Assembly: GCA_965662345.1 (NCBI GenBank)
Contig: CBFIHE010000010.1
Coordinates: 16,847 to 80,846 of the forward strand
Direction of reading: 5' to 3'
Source of the DNA: UBA6049 sp965662345
GTDB lineage: Bacteria; Bacteroidota; Bacteroidia; Flavobacteriales_G; Salibacteraceae
DNA length: 64,000 nt
The notes below the pieces were generated by a model, which saw nothing but the letters and a program-made list of their open reading frames with translations, did not search any database and was not told where the DNA came from. Position numbers and translations under genes: made by a program. Positions 7,581-15,857 of the stretch are shown one piece after another; position 1 is the stretch's first letter, and every line of letters begins with the position of its first letter.

Positions 7581-10561
7581 TGCGTATCGCCTATTTGTTT
7601 GGCATTATGGTTAGCATCGTAAATGGCTTGCATAATTTCTGTTCGTATTCCTAGGGTAATGAGTTTCTTGTTTTGTGCATCTGGATAAACACGATTTGAC
7701 AGGAACACATAAACAATCTCTTGTTCAGGGTCTGCCCATGCTATGGTTCCTGTGAAGCCCGTATGCCCAAAACTCGCAAGGCTTATGCAAGAACAAGTTG
7801 GTCCTCCATCACCATCGGTTACGGGTTTATCAAAGCCCAACCCTCTTCTATTATCAATTTCAGGGTCTTTACAGTGCAGGCATTCTGTATATGCACTCAA
7901 TACACTGTCGCTTAAATAACGTTGATCTCTGTAAACACCTGTAAGAAACAACTGCATAATCTTGGCTAAGTCATTCGCATTGGAAAACAATCCAGCATGA
8001 CCGCCTACCCCACCATTCATAGCTGCACCTGGGTCGTGCACATCACCGTGTACTAATTGCTTTCTAAAGGCCATGTCATATTCAGTAGGCACAATTTGAT
8101 CCAATGAAAAACGATTAGCAGGTATATAACCTGTTGTTGCTAGCCCCATGGGTTTGTAAAATATGCTATCCACAAAATGCTCTAGAGCTACACCTGTTTG
8201 TTTCTCAATAATACGTTGCAAAAAGTAATACCCTAAATCTGAATACTTGTACTCTTTTTCTTTGCGAAGTGGTGTTTCCAAAATCTGCTTGATGATGCTA
8301 TCTGGATAGTTTTTGTGAATGAAGAAGTTCTCTGCAACTCTATGAGGATACATCTCTGATTGCCCCAAAGAATAAACATCATACCTAGGTACACCCCTGC
8401 TCATTGTGGCCTGATAGAAAGGAATCCAAGAACGCAGGCCTGCCCTGTGGGTAAGCATATCTTTAATAACTATATCAGCATACTCTGTTCCATCAGTAAG
8501 TTCGGGAAGATAATCTCCAAGGGTTTTCTCTGGAGAAAACTGCCCCAGATCATCTAAATACATGCATGATGCTACTGTAGCTGCAACTTTCGTTATGCTC
8601 GCTAGATCATATAAGTCACTCGTTTTTACTACTTGTTTATTCTCATAAGTATGATAACCGAAGGCTTTATGATACATCACGTTACCAGCCTTAGAAACCA
8701 CTATTTGACAACCTGGGTAAGCCTGACTTTCAATTCCGTATGTTGCCAATGAATCTACCGCTTTGAAGTCTCCAGAAAATAACCCTACCTCCTCTGGTAT
8801 AGTGTAATGCAATCCTGGTAAAACCTCTGTTGCTAATCCTGTTTGTGCAGGAAGTGCGGCATTGATGCTAACGGGTAGCTTTCCAGCAAAGCCGATGCTA
8901 CCAAAAACACCTTCTGCAGCTGCATGCTGTGCATATACCCCTTCTTCATATGCAACTATTAATCCAGCTAAGTTTTTAGTATTCAGATTTTTGAGCGCAT
9001 ACGGATTGGCAAAACTCACCAAAACAACTGGGTATTTTGAGGCAAGCTCTTCCACGTACATTAACGACTCCTTGGTAACACCAAAATTGCCATGTGGACT
9101 CAATTTAGAAGAATGTAAAGAGACCAAAACAACGCTATTATCAGATAATTGTCTGTAGGTCAATTCTCTTTCAAATGAAGTAGGCTTTTTGGGAAGGTAA
9201 GTTGTACTTACTCTTCCGAAAAGCTGAAGTGACGCTTGAAAAGGATAGGTCTCCTTCTCATTCCCTAAGGCGATGCTCACAATATCTTTACTTTTCAAAT
9301 TCTTGAGAGGAAGAATACTGTCTTTATTAATCAATAATGTAAGCGCACCAGCATGAGCGCGCCTATTCGCCAAGTCGTTCTCTGGGTTGCTCATTTCATA
9401 CGATAGTGGAACTTCATTGGTTAATCTGTTTTTATGAAGCCCCATTTGTTCTTTAGCTCTCAGAATCTTACCTACATGAGCATCTAGCTCATCTTCTGTA
9501 AGTTTACCTTTTCGCAGTGCTGATTTAATTGCCGAAATGGCAGCCTTTACGTCTTCTGGAAAGAGTAACACATCATTCCCCGCTAATAAAGCCTGTAAGG
9601 CTGCATTACCTGGTTTGTAATATTTGGTAACGCCCTTCATATTCAGTGCATCTGTGAAGATAAGCCCTTCAAAACCCAATTCCTTTCTAAGAAAATCGGT
9701 CACCACGGGTTTAGACAATGAGCTGGGTAATAGAGCCGTACTGTCTAAAGCGGGCACGCTCATGTGAGCGACCATTATTCCAGGAATGCCTGCTTCAATA
9801 GCCCTTTTGAATGGCAATAATTCTACAGCATCTAATTCTTCTTTGCTTCTTTTGAGTACTGGTAAGTCCAAGTGAGAATCTACATCGGTATCACCGTGAC
9901 CTGGAAAATGCTTTCCAACAGCTAATACCCCAGCATCTCTTAACCCTTTAAAATATTGCTCTCCATAGCGACCTACTTTTCCTGGTATTTCACCAAAAGA
10001 CCTACTGTTTATTACAGGATTATCTCGGTTGCTATTTACGTCTAACACGGGCGAGAAGCTTAAATGAACACCTAGCGCTTTCAACTCCCTTCCAGCAGCA
10101 AAAGCTGTGTTGTAGGTATGCTCTGGTTTTGCCGCCCCAAGCATCATGGCTCTTGGGTATCTTGGCATACTATCTAGTCTCATGCGGGCTCCCCATTCCG
10201 CATCCAACCCAATGAGCAAGGGTAAATCAGATACTTCTTGGAAATGTTGCGTAATCTTAACCTGCCTATGCGGAAACCCTTGAAAAAAGATTAATCCGCC
10301 AATATGATGCTTCTTAATAAGGTCTTCAATATATTCTTTGTGCTCATAACCCTTATTGCTGTATGCTGCTACCATAAACAGCTGGCCAATTTTCTCTTCA
10401 ATACTCAGCTCGCACAATACGCTATCTGCCCATGGCGTAGGATTTGCCACAAAATCTGGGGTGCTAACTTCATGGTTAGCTTCAAAAAACGATGTGCTCA
10501 ACAACCAAAAGCAAGCTGCAAGTGTTGCGAATTGAATTGATTTTGTTTTTAGAAATAGCAT
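7577..10561 (-). CDS. Fusion: GH3 beta-N-acetylglucosaminidase (NagZ-like) plus beta-lactamase-fold serine hydrolase
   Basis: A 994-residue exported two-enzyme protein. After a signal peptide (residues 1-28), the GH3 domain (about 40-370) has the NagZ signature KHFPGHGDTDVDSHLDLP, whose His acts as general acid/base, and the nucleophile Asp in FTDALNMKGV; a GH3 C-terminal domain follows to about 570. From about 590 a serine beta-lactamase/esterase domain has SxxK in LASITKVA (Ser near 655), a YSD motif and HTGFTGT near the end. GH3 enzymes of this type trim GlcNAc from peptidoglycan fragments; the second domain may act on peptide or acyl groups (inference). It is the first gene of an operon with bshA. 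Confidence 0.9.
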   Translation of the reverse strand: MLFLKTKSIQFATLAACFWLLSTSFFEANHEVSTPDFVANPTPWADSVLCELSIEEKIGQLFMVAAYSNKGYEHKEYIEDLIKKHHIGGLIFFQGFPHRQVKITQHFQEVSDLPLLIGLDAEWGARMRLDSMPRYPRAMMLGAAKPEHTYNTAFAAGRELKALGVHLSFSPVLDVNSNRDNPVINSRSFGEIPGKVGRYGEQYFKGLRDAGVLAVGKHFPGHGDTDVDSHLDLPVLKRSKEELDAVELLPFKRAIEAGIPGIMVAHMSVPALDSTALLPSSLSKPVVTDFLRKELGFEGLIFTDALNMKGVTKYYKPGNAALQALLAGNDVLLFPEDVKAAISAIKSALRKGKLTEDELDAHVGKILRAKEQMGLHKNRLTNEVPLSYEMSNPENDLANRRAHAGALTLLINKDSILPLKNLKSKDIVSIALGNEKETYPFQASLQLFGRVSTTYLPKKPTSFERELTYRQLSDNSVVLVSLHSSKLSPHGNFGVTKESLMYVEELASKYPVVLVSFANPYALKNLNTKNLAGLIVAYEEGVYAQHAAAEGVFGSIGFAGKLPVSINAALPAQTGLATEVLPGLHYTIPEEVGLFSGDFKAVDSLATYGIESQAYPGCQIVVSKAGNVMYHKAFGYHTYENKQVVKTSDLYDLASITKVAATVASCMYLDDLGQFSPEKTLGDYLPELTDGTEYADIVIKDMLTHRAGLRSWIPFYQATMSRGVPRYDVYSLGQSEMYPHRVAENFFIHKNYPDSIIKQILETPLRKEKEYKYSDLGYYFLQRIIEKQTGVALEHFVDSIFYKPMGLATTGYIPANRFSLDQIVPTEYDMAFRKQLVHGDVHDPGAAMNGGVGGHAGLFSNANDLAKIMQLFLTGVYRDQRYLSDSVLSAYTECLHCKDPEIDNRRGLGFDKPVTDGDGGPTCSCISLASFGHTGFTGTIAWADPEQEIVYVFLSNRVYPDAQNKKLITLGIRTEIMQAIYDANHNAKQIGDTQ

Positions 10562-10566
10562 CAGAA

Positions 10567-10574
10567 CGAAAGTA
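10567..10574 (-). promoter_or_regulatory. -7 promoter box of the GH3-bshA operon
   Basis: On the minus strand TACTTTCG (TAnnTTCG variant) ends 5 nt before the ATG at 10561, predicting a leaderless mRNA. Confidence 0.4.
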
Positions 10575-10657
10575 GCGATATAGAAATCCTATTCGTTTTT
10601 GGGTGAATCAACTTTTCAACAACCCAAGGTAAGTAGCCACTATCACTATTGAAATGC

Positions 10658-10665
10658 TACTTTTG
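10658..10665 (+). promoter_or_regulatory. -7 promoter box of the mutL-rhomboid operon
   Basis: TACTTTTG matches the -7 consensus fully and lies 10 nt before the ATG at 10676. No -33 TTTG is evident. Confidence 0.5.
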
Positions 10666-10675
10666 AGGTCTGATT

Positions 10676-10987
10676 ATGAGAATGTCTATGTTTAAGACGA
10701 GTAAGCCAAAAGGGTTTGATTTCAAACCTAGGTATTACGACCCTGAAAAAGAGGAGTTTGAGCAGCGAGTAGCCTCAATAAAAGCAGAAATTGCGCGCGA
10801 AAAAGGCAATGACTCAACCCAATCTTACGACAGAGAAGCCGTGAAGTTTAGAATCCGCAACAACTGGAATGCAGTTTCGCAGCGTGATGCTGCTGGTAAA
10901 ACATCCAATATGCGTATCTTACTTATAGCTGGTGTTCTTGCGTTGGGTGCTTATCTATTTCTCTTCACAGATTATTTCTCCGCTTAA
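10676..10987 (+). CDS. Small single-pass membrane protein upstream of mutL
   Basis: A 103-residue protein of unknown function. The N-terminal half is basic, with the conserved-looking FDFKPRYYDPEKEEFEQR near residues 15-32, followed by a charged helix and one predicted transmembrane segment at about residues 80-98 (MRILLIAGVLALGAYLF). Relatives with the KPRYYDP motif are often mislabelled riboflavin synthase beta subunit in flavobacterial databases; nothing here supports that enzyme (no lumazine synthase fold, too short). It is 3 bp upstream of mutL and certainly cotranscribed. A second possible start is Met3 or Met5. Confidence 0.75.
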   Translation: MRMSMFKTSKPKGFDFKPRYYDPEKEEFEQRVASIKAEIAREKGNDSTQSYDREAVKFRIRNNWNAVSQRDAAGKTSNMRILLIAGVLALGAYLFLFTDYFSA

Positions 10988-10990
10988 CTC

Positions 10991-12862
10991 ATGGGAGACT
11001 TGATTCAATTACTTCCAGACTCCATTGCTAACCAAATTGCTGCTGGCGAGGTTATACAGCGCCCCTCTTCTGTAGTTAAGGAGCTGATGGAGAATTCAAT
11101 AGACGCAGAAGCCTCAACCATTCATCTAATCATAAAAGATGCTGGAAAAACCCTTATTAGGGTATCAGATGATGGTAACGGAATGAGTGAAACAGACGCT
11201 CGTATGGCACCTGTGAGACATGCCACTTCTAAAATTCAAAATGCAGACGACCTCTTTAACCTGCGCACTATGGGTTTTAGAGGCGAAGCATTAGCATCTG
11301 TTGTTTCCATTGCCCAAGTAGAAATAAGATCAAAACAGGAGAAGGCTGAACTTGGTGTGAAACTAGAAATTGCAGGGAGTGAAGTTCTTTCTCAAGAGCC
11401 CGTAACTTGTAAAAAGGGAACATCTATATCTGTTAAAAATCTTTTCCACAATGTTCCTGCAAGGCGCAAGTTCTTGAAAAGAGATACAGTAGAAATGCGC
11501 CACATCATTGATGAATTTGAACGAGTGGCTCTTGCGAATCCTGGGGTAATGTTCACTTTAACCCACAACGACAACGAGGTTTTCCACCTGCCAGCAGCTA
11601 ACTTTAGGCAGCGTGTGGTTGGTGTGTTTGGCAAACGATACAATGAAAAACTAGTGCCTTTATCAGAAGAAACTGATTTGGTCAAACTAGAAGGGTTTTT
11701 GGGAAAACCTGAACTGGCTAAAAAGTCTAGAGGTGAGCAATTCTTCTTTGTGAACAATAGATTTATAAAAAGTCACTACCTGCATCACGCCATTAAAGAC
11801 GCAATGTCTGACATGCTCCAATCAGATGCTCAACCTGGGTATTTTTTGCATTTAACTGTAGACCCTGCTTCCATAGACGTCAACATACACCCTACTAAAA
11901 CAGAAATAAAATTTGAGGATGAGCGCGCTATTTATGCCATTCTGAAATCGGCTACAAGGCAGGCTCTAGGCAAGCACCATGTGTCTCCATCATTAGACTT
12001 TGAGACAGAAACAGGGTTTGCTATTCCGCTCGATAAATCAACACCAGTTGAGCCTACCATAACCGTAAATACGAACTATAACCCATTTGATGAGCAACCA
12101 GGCTCAGTACCAAAGAGACATAAGGGTAATGCGTCTGTTCATCAACCTAGAGAACGTCATAATCTAGAGAATTGGCAAAAGCTTTATCAAGCAAATCCAG
12201 AGTTGGCGAACTCCATCAAAAACACTTCAGGAATACCATTCAACCAGCAACAAGAAACCGATGAATCTCCATCGGCTTTGCCCGTAAAACATGCAGCTGC
12301 TACAGGTAAAGCATTTCAAATTCATGGAAAATATATTGTGGCTCATATAAAGTCTGGATTGGTGATGATTCACCAATCACGAGCGCACGAGCGTGTTTTG
12401 TATGAATCATTTGTAAAGGCAATGGCTTCTAAAGAAGTTTATTCTCAACAGCAGCTTTTCCCACAAACAATTACGCTAGCTGGTGGCGATTCTGAGATTA
12501 TACATGAAATTCAACCCGATTTACAAGCTGCGGGTGTTGACATACGTAATTTTGGAGCTAACACATTCATTATTCAAGGTCTGCCTACCTATGTAACTAA
12601 TGTTGACCCGCAGACGTTTCTGGATAGTATTTTAGTTGATTTCAAGAACAACTTGAACGAGTTGAAGTTAAACAAACAAGAATCTCTAGCTAGATCACTA
12701 AGTAAGAAGTCGGGAATAAAAACGGGTAGGGTTTTAAACGAACAAGAAATGCTCAACCTTATAGATGAGTTGTTTGCATGTGAGAACCCATACAATACAC
12801 CAGCAGGCAAACGCATTATTAATACATTTACGCTAGACACGTTAGACAAGCAATTTGACTAA
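10991..12862 (+). CDS. mutL: DNA mismatch repair protein MutL
   Basis: A 623-residue MutL, the ATPase that links MutS mismatch recognition to strand removal. The N-terminal GHKL ATPase domain is complete: KELMENSIDAEA (Asn/Glu for ATP hydrolysis, near residue 36), DDGNGM, TMGFRGEALASV, and NVPARRKFLK near residue 153. A low-complexity linker (about 345-430) leads to the dimerisation domain. There the endonuclease motif DQHA(x)2E reads HQSRAHE (residues 461-467), and the CPHGRP box appears only as NTPAGKR, so the metal-dependent nicking site looks degenerate. The ATPase assignment is secure; nuclease activity is doubtful. Followed without a gap by a rhomboid gene. Confidence 0.95.
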   Translation: MGDLIQLLPDSIANQIAAGEVIQRPSSVVKELMENSIDAEASTIHLIIKDAGKTLIRVSDDGNGMSETDARMAPVRHATSKIQNADDLFNLRTMGFRGEALASVVSIAQVEIRSKQEKAELGVKLEIAGSEVLSQEPVTCKKGTSISVKNLFHNVPARRKFLKRDTVEMRHIIDEFERVALANPGVMFTLTHNDNEVFHLPAANFRQRVVGVFGKRYNEKLVPLSEETDLVKLEGFLGKPELAKKSRGEQFFFVNNRFIKSHYLHHAIKDAMSDMLQSDAQPGYFLHLTVDPASIDVNIHPTKTEIKFEDERAIYAILKSATRQALGKHHVSPSLDFETETGFAIPLDKSTPVEPTITVNTNYNPFDEQPGSVPKRHKGNASVHQPRERHNLENWQKLYQANPELANSIKNTSGIPFNQQQETDESPSALPVKHAAATGKAFQIHGKYIVAHIKSGLVMIHQSRAHERVLYESFVKAMASKEVYSQQQLFPQTITLAGGDSEIIHEIQPDLQAAGVDIRNFGANTFIIQGLPTYVTNVDPQTFLDSILVDFKNNLNELKLNKQESLARSLSKKSGIKTGRVLNEQEMLNLIDELFACENPYNTPAGKRIINTFTLDTLDKQFD

Positions 12863-13741
12863 ATGAACAGGTACCAAGCAGGTGGTTTTAGTATGCTTCC
12901 TCCAGTAGTGAAGAACCTTCTCATCATTAATATTTTGATGTTTTTGGCTACTTTCTCATTTAAGAACGGTTTTGGCTTAGACTTAAACGATTTACTTGGG
13001 CTCCATTGGCCTGGTAGCGATAAATTTGAAGTGTATCAGGTTGTGACTTACATGTTTATGCATGGAAACTTTCAACACATTTTCTTCAATATGTTCGCTG
13101 TGTGGATGTTTGGCTCTGCTATTGAAAATTACTGGGGGGCTAAACGTTTTCTAACATACTATGTGATTACAGGAATTGGTGCAGCGGTTTTTCATTATGG
13201 GATATTATATTTCACAGAAATTCAATCGTTCAATCTATTAATTGAACAGTTTTTGGCAAATCCATCTACCGAGTCGTTGCAGTCATTTATTTCTCAACAT
13301 CAACTTCAATTGAGTCAGCGTATTTACCCAGATATGTATGCGTACTTCTTGGAGTCTGAGCAAGCTATAGATGCTGTTTACAACGGGTATGGTACAACAG
13401 ATGATTTAATCACAACTACCGCGTTTTTAGCAGAATACCAAAGCTATTACCTCAATTTACCAAATGTAGTTGGCGCTAGCGGGTCTTTATTTGGCTTGTT
13501 ACTCGCTTTTGGTATGTTATTTCCTAACCAGAAAATATTTCTAATCTTTCTACCTATACCTATAAAGGCCAAGTACTTTGTAATAGGTTATGGACTCATT
13601 GAGTTGTATTCTGGCTTAAGCAATAGCCCTGGAGATAACGTGGCACATTTTGCTCACCTAGGGGGCATGATTTTTGGGTTCTTTTTAATTAAGTTTTGGC
13701 AAAAAAGAGGCGGTAACAATTCGTTTTATCAGCAGTATTAA
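12863..13741 (+). CDS. Rhomboid-family intramembrane serine protease, first copy
   Basis: A 292-residue polytopic rhomboid protease. The catalytic Ser207 lies in GASGSLFG and the catalytic His265 in FAHLGGMIFG; the loop-1 region MFMHGNFQHIFFNMFAVW (residues 64-81) has the usual HxxxN layout. About 80 mostly hydrophilic residues (about 120-200) are inserted between the early membrane helices and the catalytic Ser helix, longer than in the neighbouring copy. It starts directly after the mutL stop and is followed 2 bp later by a second rhomboid, so all are one operon. Substrates are unknown. Confidence 0.93.
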   Translation: MNRYQAGGFSMLPPVVKNLLIINILMFLATFSFKNGFGLDLNDLLGLHWPGSDKFEVYQVVTYMFMHGNFQHIFFNMFAVWMFGSAIENYWGAKRFLTYYVITGIGAAVFHYGILYFTEIQSFNLLIEQFLANPSTESLQSFISQHQLQLSQRIYPDMYAYFLESEQAIDAVYNGYGTTDDLITTTAFLAEYQSYYLNLPNVVGASGSLFGLLLAFGMLFPNQKIFLIFLPIPIKAKYFVIGYGLIELYSGLSNSPGDNVAHFAHLGGMIFGFFLIKFWQKRGGNNSFYQQY

Positions 13742-13743
13742 TC

Positions 13744-14607
13744 ATGGCGAATTTCATTGTAGACGATATTAAGAGAGTACTTGGTGGAGATAATCACCTT
13801 TCTAAGTTGATTCTCATAAATGCAGGCGTATTCTTAGTGCTAAACATCTTGTTGGCTTTTGTACAAGATGATTTGTTCTTGCTTAGTTTAGTTGGTCTTC
13901 CTGCAGGCCTTGGAGATTGGATTTTCAGGTTTTGGACTCTGGGCACCTACATGTTTGTGCATGAAGGCTTCTTTCACCTTCTCTTTAATTTGCTCTGGCT
14001 CTATTGGTTTGGGAGAATCATGGCAGATTTATATACCCACAACCGTGTACTGCAAACCTACCTTTATGGCGGGTTAGCTGGAGGGGTGCTCTATCTCCTA
14101 TTTGCATCAATTCCAGGAATGCCTGTAGGTTCATTTTTGATTGGTGCTTCTGGTGGTGTACTGGCAGTTATGGTTGCAACGGCCACCCTAATGCCAGAGT
14201 ATCAAATGAATCTTTTGCTTGTTGGTCCAGTACGCATTAAGTACATAGCGCTAATTGGCTTTATATTGAGTACCCTATTAGACTTCAATGTGAATACAGG
14301 TGGTAAGATCGCTCACCTTGGAGGAGCCGCTTTTGGCCTGTACTATGGCTTACAGCTTCGTAAAGGAATCGAAATTACAGATGGGTTTAATCGATTCTTC
14401 TTAGGACTTCTTGGCATGTTTAAGTCTACACCAAAAATGAAAGTAGTTCACAAAAACTCAGCGTCAACTTCTGCCCCTGTTAGTGGAATGAGCTCAGAGG
14501 AACGTCAGCGTAAAACCGATGAAATTCTAGACAAAATATCTAAGTCTGGTTACGATAGTCTTTCTAAAGCAGAAAAAGATTTCCTATTCAAAGTAAGTAA
14601 CCACTAG
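13744..14607 (+). CDS. Rhomboid-family intramembrane serine protease, second copy
   Basis: A 287-residue rhomboid with catalytic Ser137 in GASGGVLA and His191 in IAHLGGAAFG; the segment FVHEGFFHLLFNLLWLYWFG (about 71-90) is the HxxxN loop-helix. About six transmembrane helices span residues 20-205. The last 70 residues are a cytoplasmic tail ending in RKTDEILDKISKSGYDSLS, a short helical module seen after many Bacteroidota rhomboids. It differs from the upstream copy by lacking the central insert and having this tail, so it is a diverged paralogue rather than a recent duplicate. Confidence 0.93.
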   Translation: MANFIVDDIKRVLGGDNHLSKLILINAGVFLVLNILLAFVQDDLFLLSLVGLPAGLGDWIFRFWTLGTYMFVHEGFFHLLFNLLWLYWFGRIMADLYTHNRVLQTYLYGGLAGGVLYLLFASIPGMPVGSFLIGASGGVLAVMVATATLMPEYQMNLLLVGPVRIKYIALIGFILSTLLDFNVNTGGKIAHLGGAAFGLYYGLQLRKGIEITDGFNRFFLGLLGMFKSTPKMKVVHKNSASTSAPVSGMSSEERQRKTDEILDKISKSGYDSLSKAEKDFLFKVSNH

Positions 14608-14616
14608 CCAAACACT

Positions 14617-15717
14617 ATGGGTTGGTTTAGAAGTTTCCTCCTAACTCTTCATATTGCTTTTAGCGTTCTCATATTATTGAGTTACGGTGCCCGCAGTTTT
14701 GAAACGGAAGTCTTTCCTTTATTACCCCTTCTTGCCATGGCCTACCCCTACTTGGTGGTTGTGCAGCTCCTGTTTTCTATTCTTTGGCTTGTTTTTAAAA
14801 GGCGCTATGTGCTTTTGAGCGTTGCTATGCTATTGATTGGCTGGCCAAGGCCCTTGCAAATGATAAGCCTCCACGCTCAAGAATACACGGGTGAATATGA
14901 CCTAAAGCTACTATCTTACAATATTCGCTTATTCAATAAATACGGATGGGAGCCCGACACCGCTACTGGAGAACATGTCTTTGAGTTTATAGCCTCTCAA
15001 AAGGCAGATATCTTATGCTTTCAAGAGTTTTATCATATAGAAAACATACCTGAATACCGAAGCATTCCAAGAATAAAACAAGAGGCAAATGTGCCATACT
15101 TTATGTTCGAAGGCAGGCGTAAATACGACTCTAGTAATAGAGAGCGATATTTTGGATTAGCCACTTTTAGCAAATACCCGATCGTGAATGAGGGAACCAT
15201 CATTCGGAAAAGTTTAGGAAAGGCAAGAGCAATATTTACAGATATAGCATTGCCTAAAGACACCGTGAGGGTATATAACGTACATCTAAAATCTTTAGGT
15301 TTCAGACATGATGAATATGCATTTATCAATGATGCATTAAATCATACACCAGAAGAGCGCTACCGCCAGTCTAAAGGCATTTTTTCTAAGCTAACAGATG
15401 CGTTTACAGAAAGAGCACACGAGTCTAATCTTCTTAAAGCTCACATGGATTCCTCTCCCTATCCCGTTATTGTAATGGGAGACTTTAATGAGGTGCCCTA
15501 TACTCGAGCCTACGACATTATTGCAACTAACATGCAAGACGGATTTGTGGAGAAAGGCTTTGGCATGGGTGCAACATATGGAGATTTCGGCACTATGCCT
15601 GCTATACGCATAGATTATATTCTAGCCGATAACCATTTTGAGTTTGTCGACTTTAAAAATTACCGCATAGACCTATCAGACCACGAGCCCATTTTGGCAA
15701 AGGTGATTCTACGCTAG
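14617..15717 (+). CDS. Membrane-anchored endonuclease/exonuclease/phosphatase (EEP) family hydrolase
   Basis: A 366-residue protein with two or three N-terminal transmembrane segments (about residues 5-80) and an EEP phosphodiesterase domain (about 97-366) facing the periplasm or cytoplasm. Catalytic motifs are LLSYNIRLF (Asn), LCFQEF (metal-binding Glu), VYNVHLKS, VMGDFNEVP (Asp and Asn, near 288) and the terminal LSDHEPI (Asp/His). EEP enzymes cut phosphodiester bonds in DNA, RNA, phospholipids or phosphoinositides; the substrate here is unknown. Last gene of the operon starting at 10676, 9 bp after the second rhomboid. Confidence 0.87.
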   Translation: MGWFRSFLLTLHIAFSVLILLSYGARSFETEVFPLLPLLAMAYPYLVVVQLLFSILWLVFKRRYVLLSVAMLLIGWPRPLQMISLHAQEYTGEYDLKLLSYNIRLFNKYGWEPDTATGEHVFEFIASQKADILCFQEFYHIENIPEYRSIPRIKQEANVPYFMFEGRRKYDSSNRERYFGLATFSKYPIVNEGTIIRKSLGKARAIFTDIALPKDTVRVYNVHLKSLGFRHDEYAFINDALNHTPEERYRQSKGIFSKLTDAFTERAHESNLLKAHMDSSPYPVIVMGDFNEVPYTRAYDIIATNMQDGFVEKGFGMGATYGDFGTMPAIRIDYILADNHFEFVDFKNYRIDLSDHEPILAKVILR

Positions 15718-15829
15718 CCATGGCTTTACTATTCCAGAATAGTTGCGACTTAATCTACCCCGTCAAGAGCTTTTACAGAATCACATTAGTTCTTCTTTCC
15801 ATATACGGGTAACTACCTGCACAATTCAC

Positions 15830-15837
15830 TACTTTTG
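15830..15837 (+). promoter_or_regulatory. -7 promoter box of prfC
   Basis: TACTTTTG matches TAnnTTTG fully, 20 nt before the ATG at 15858; no -33 TTTG is evident at the usual distance. Confidence 0.5.
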
Positions 15838-15857
15838 CAGGCCTATTAAGGAAATTC

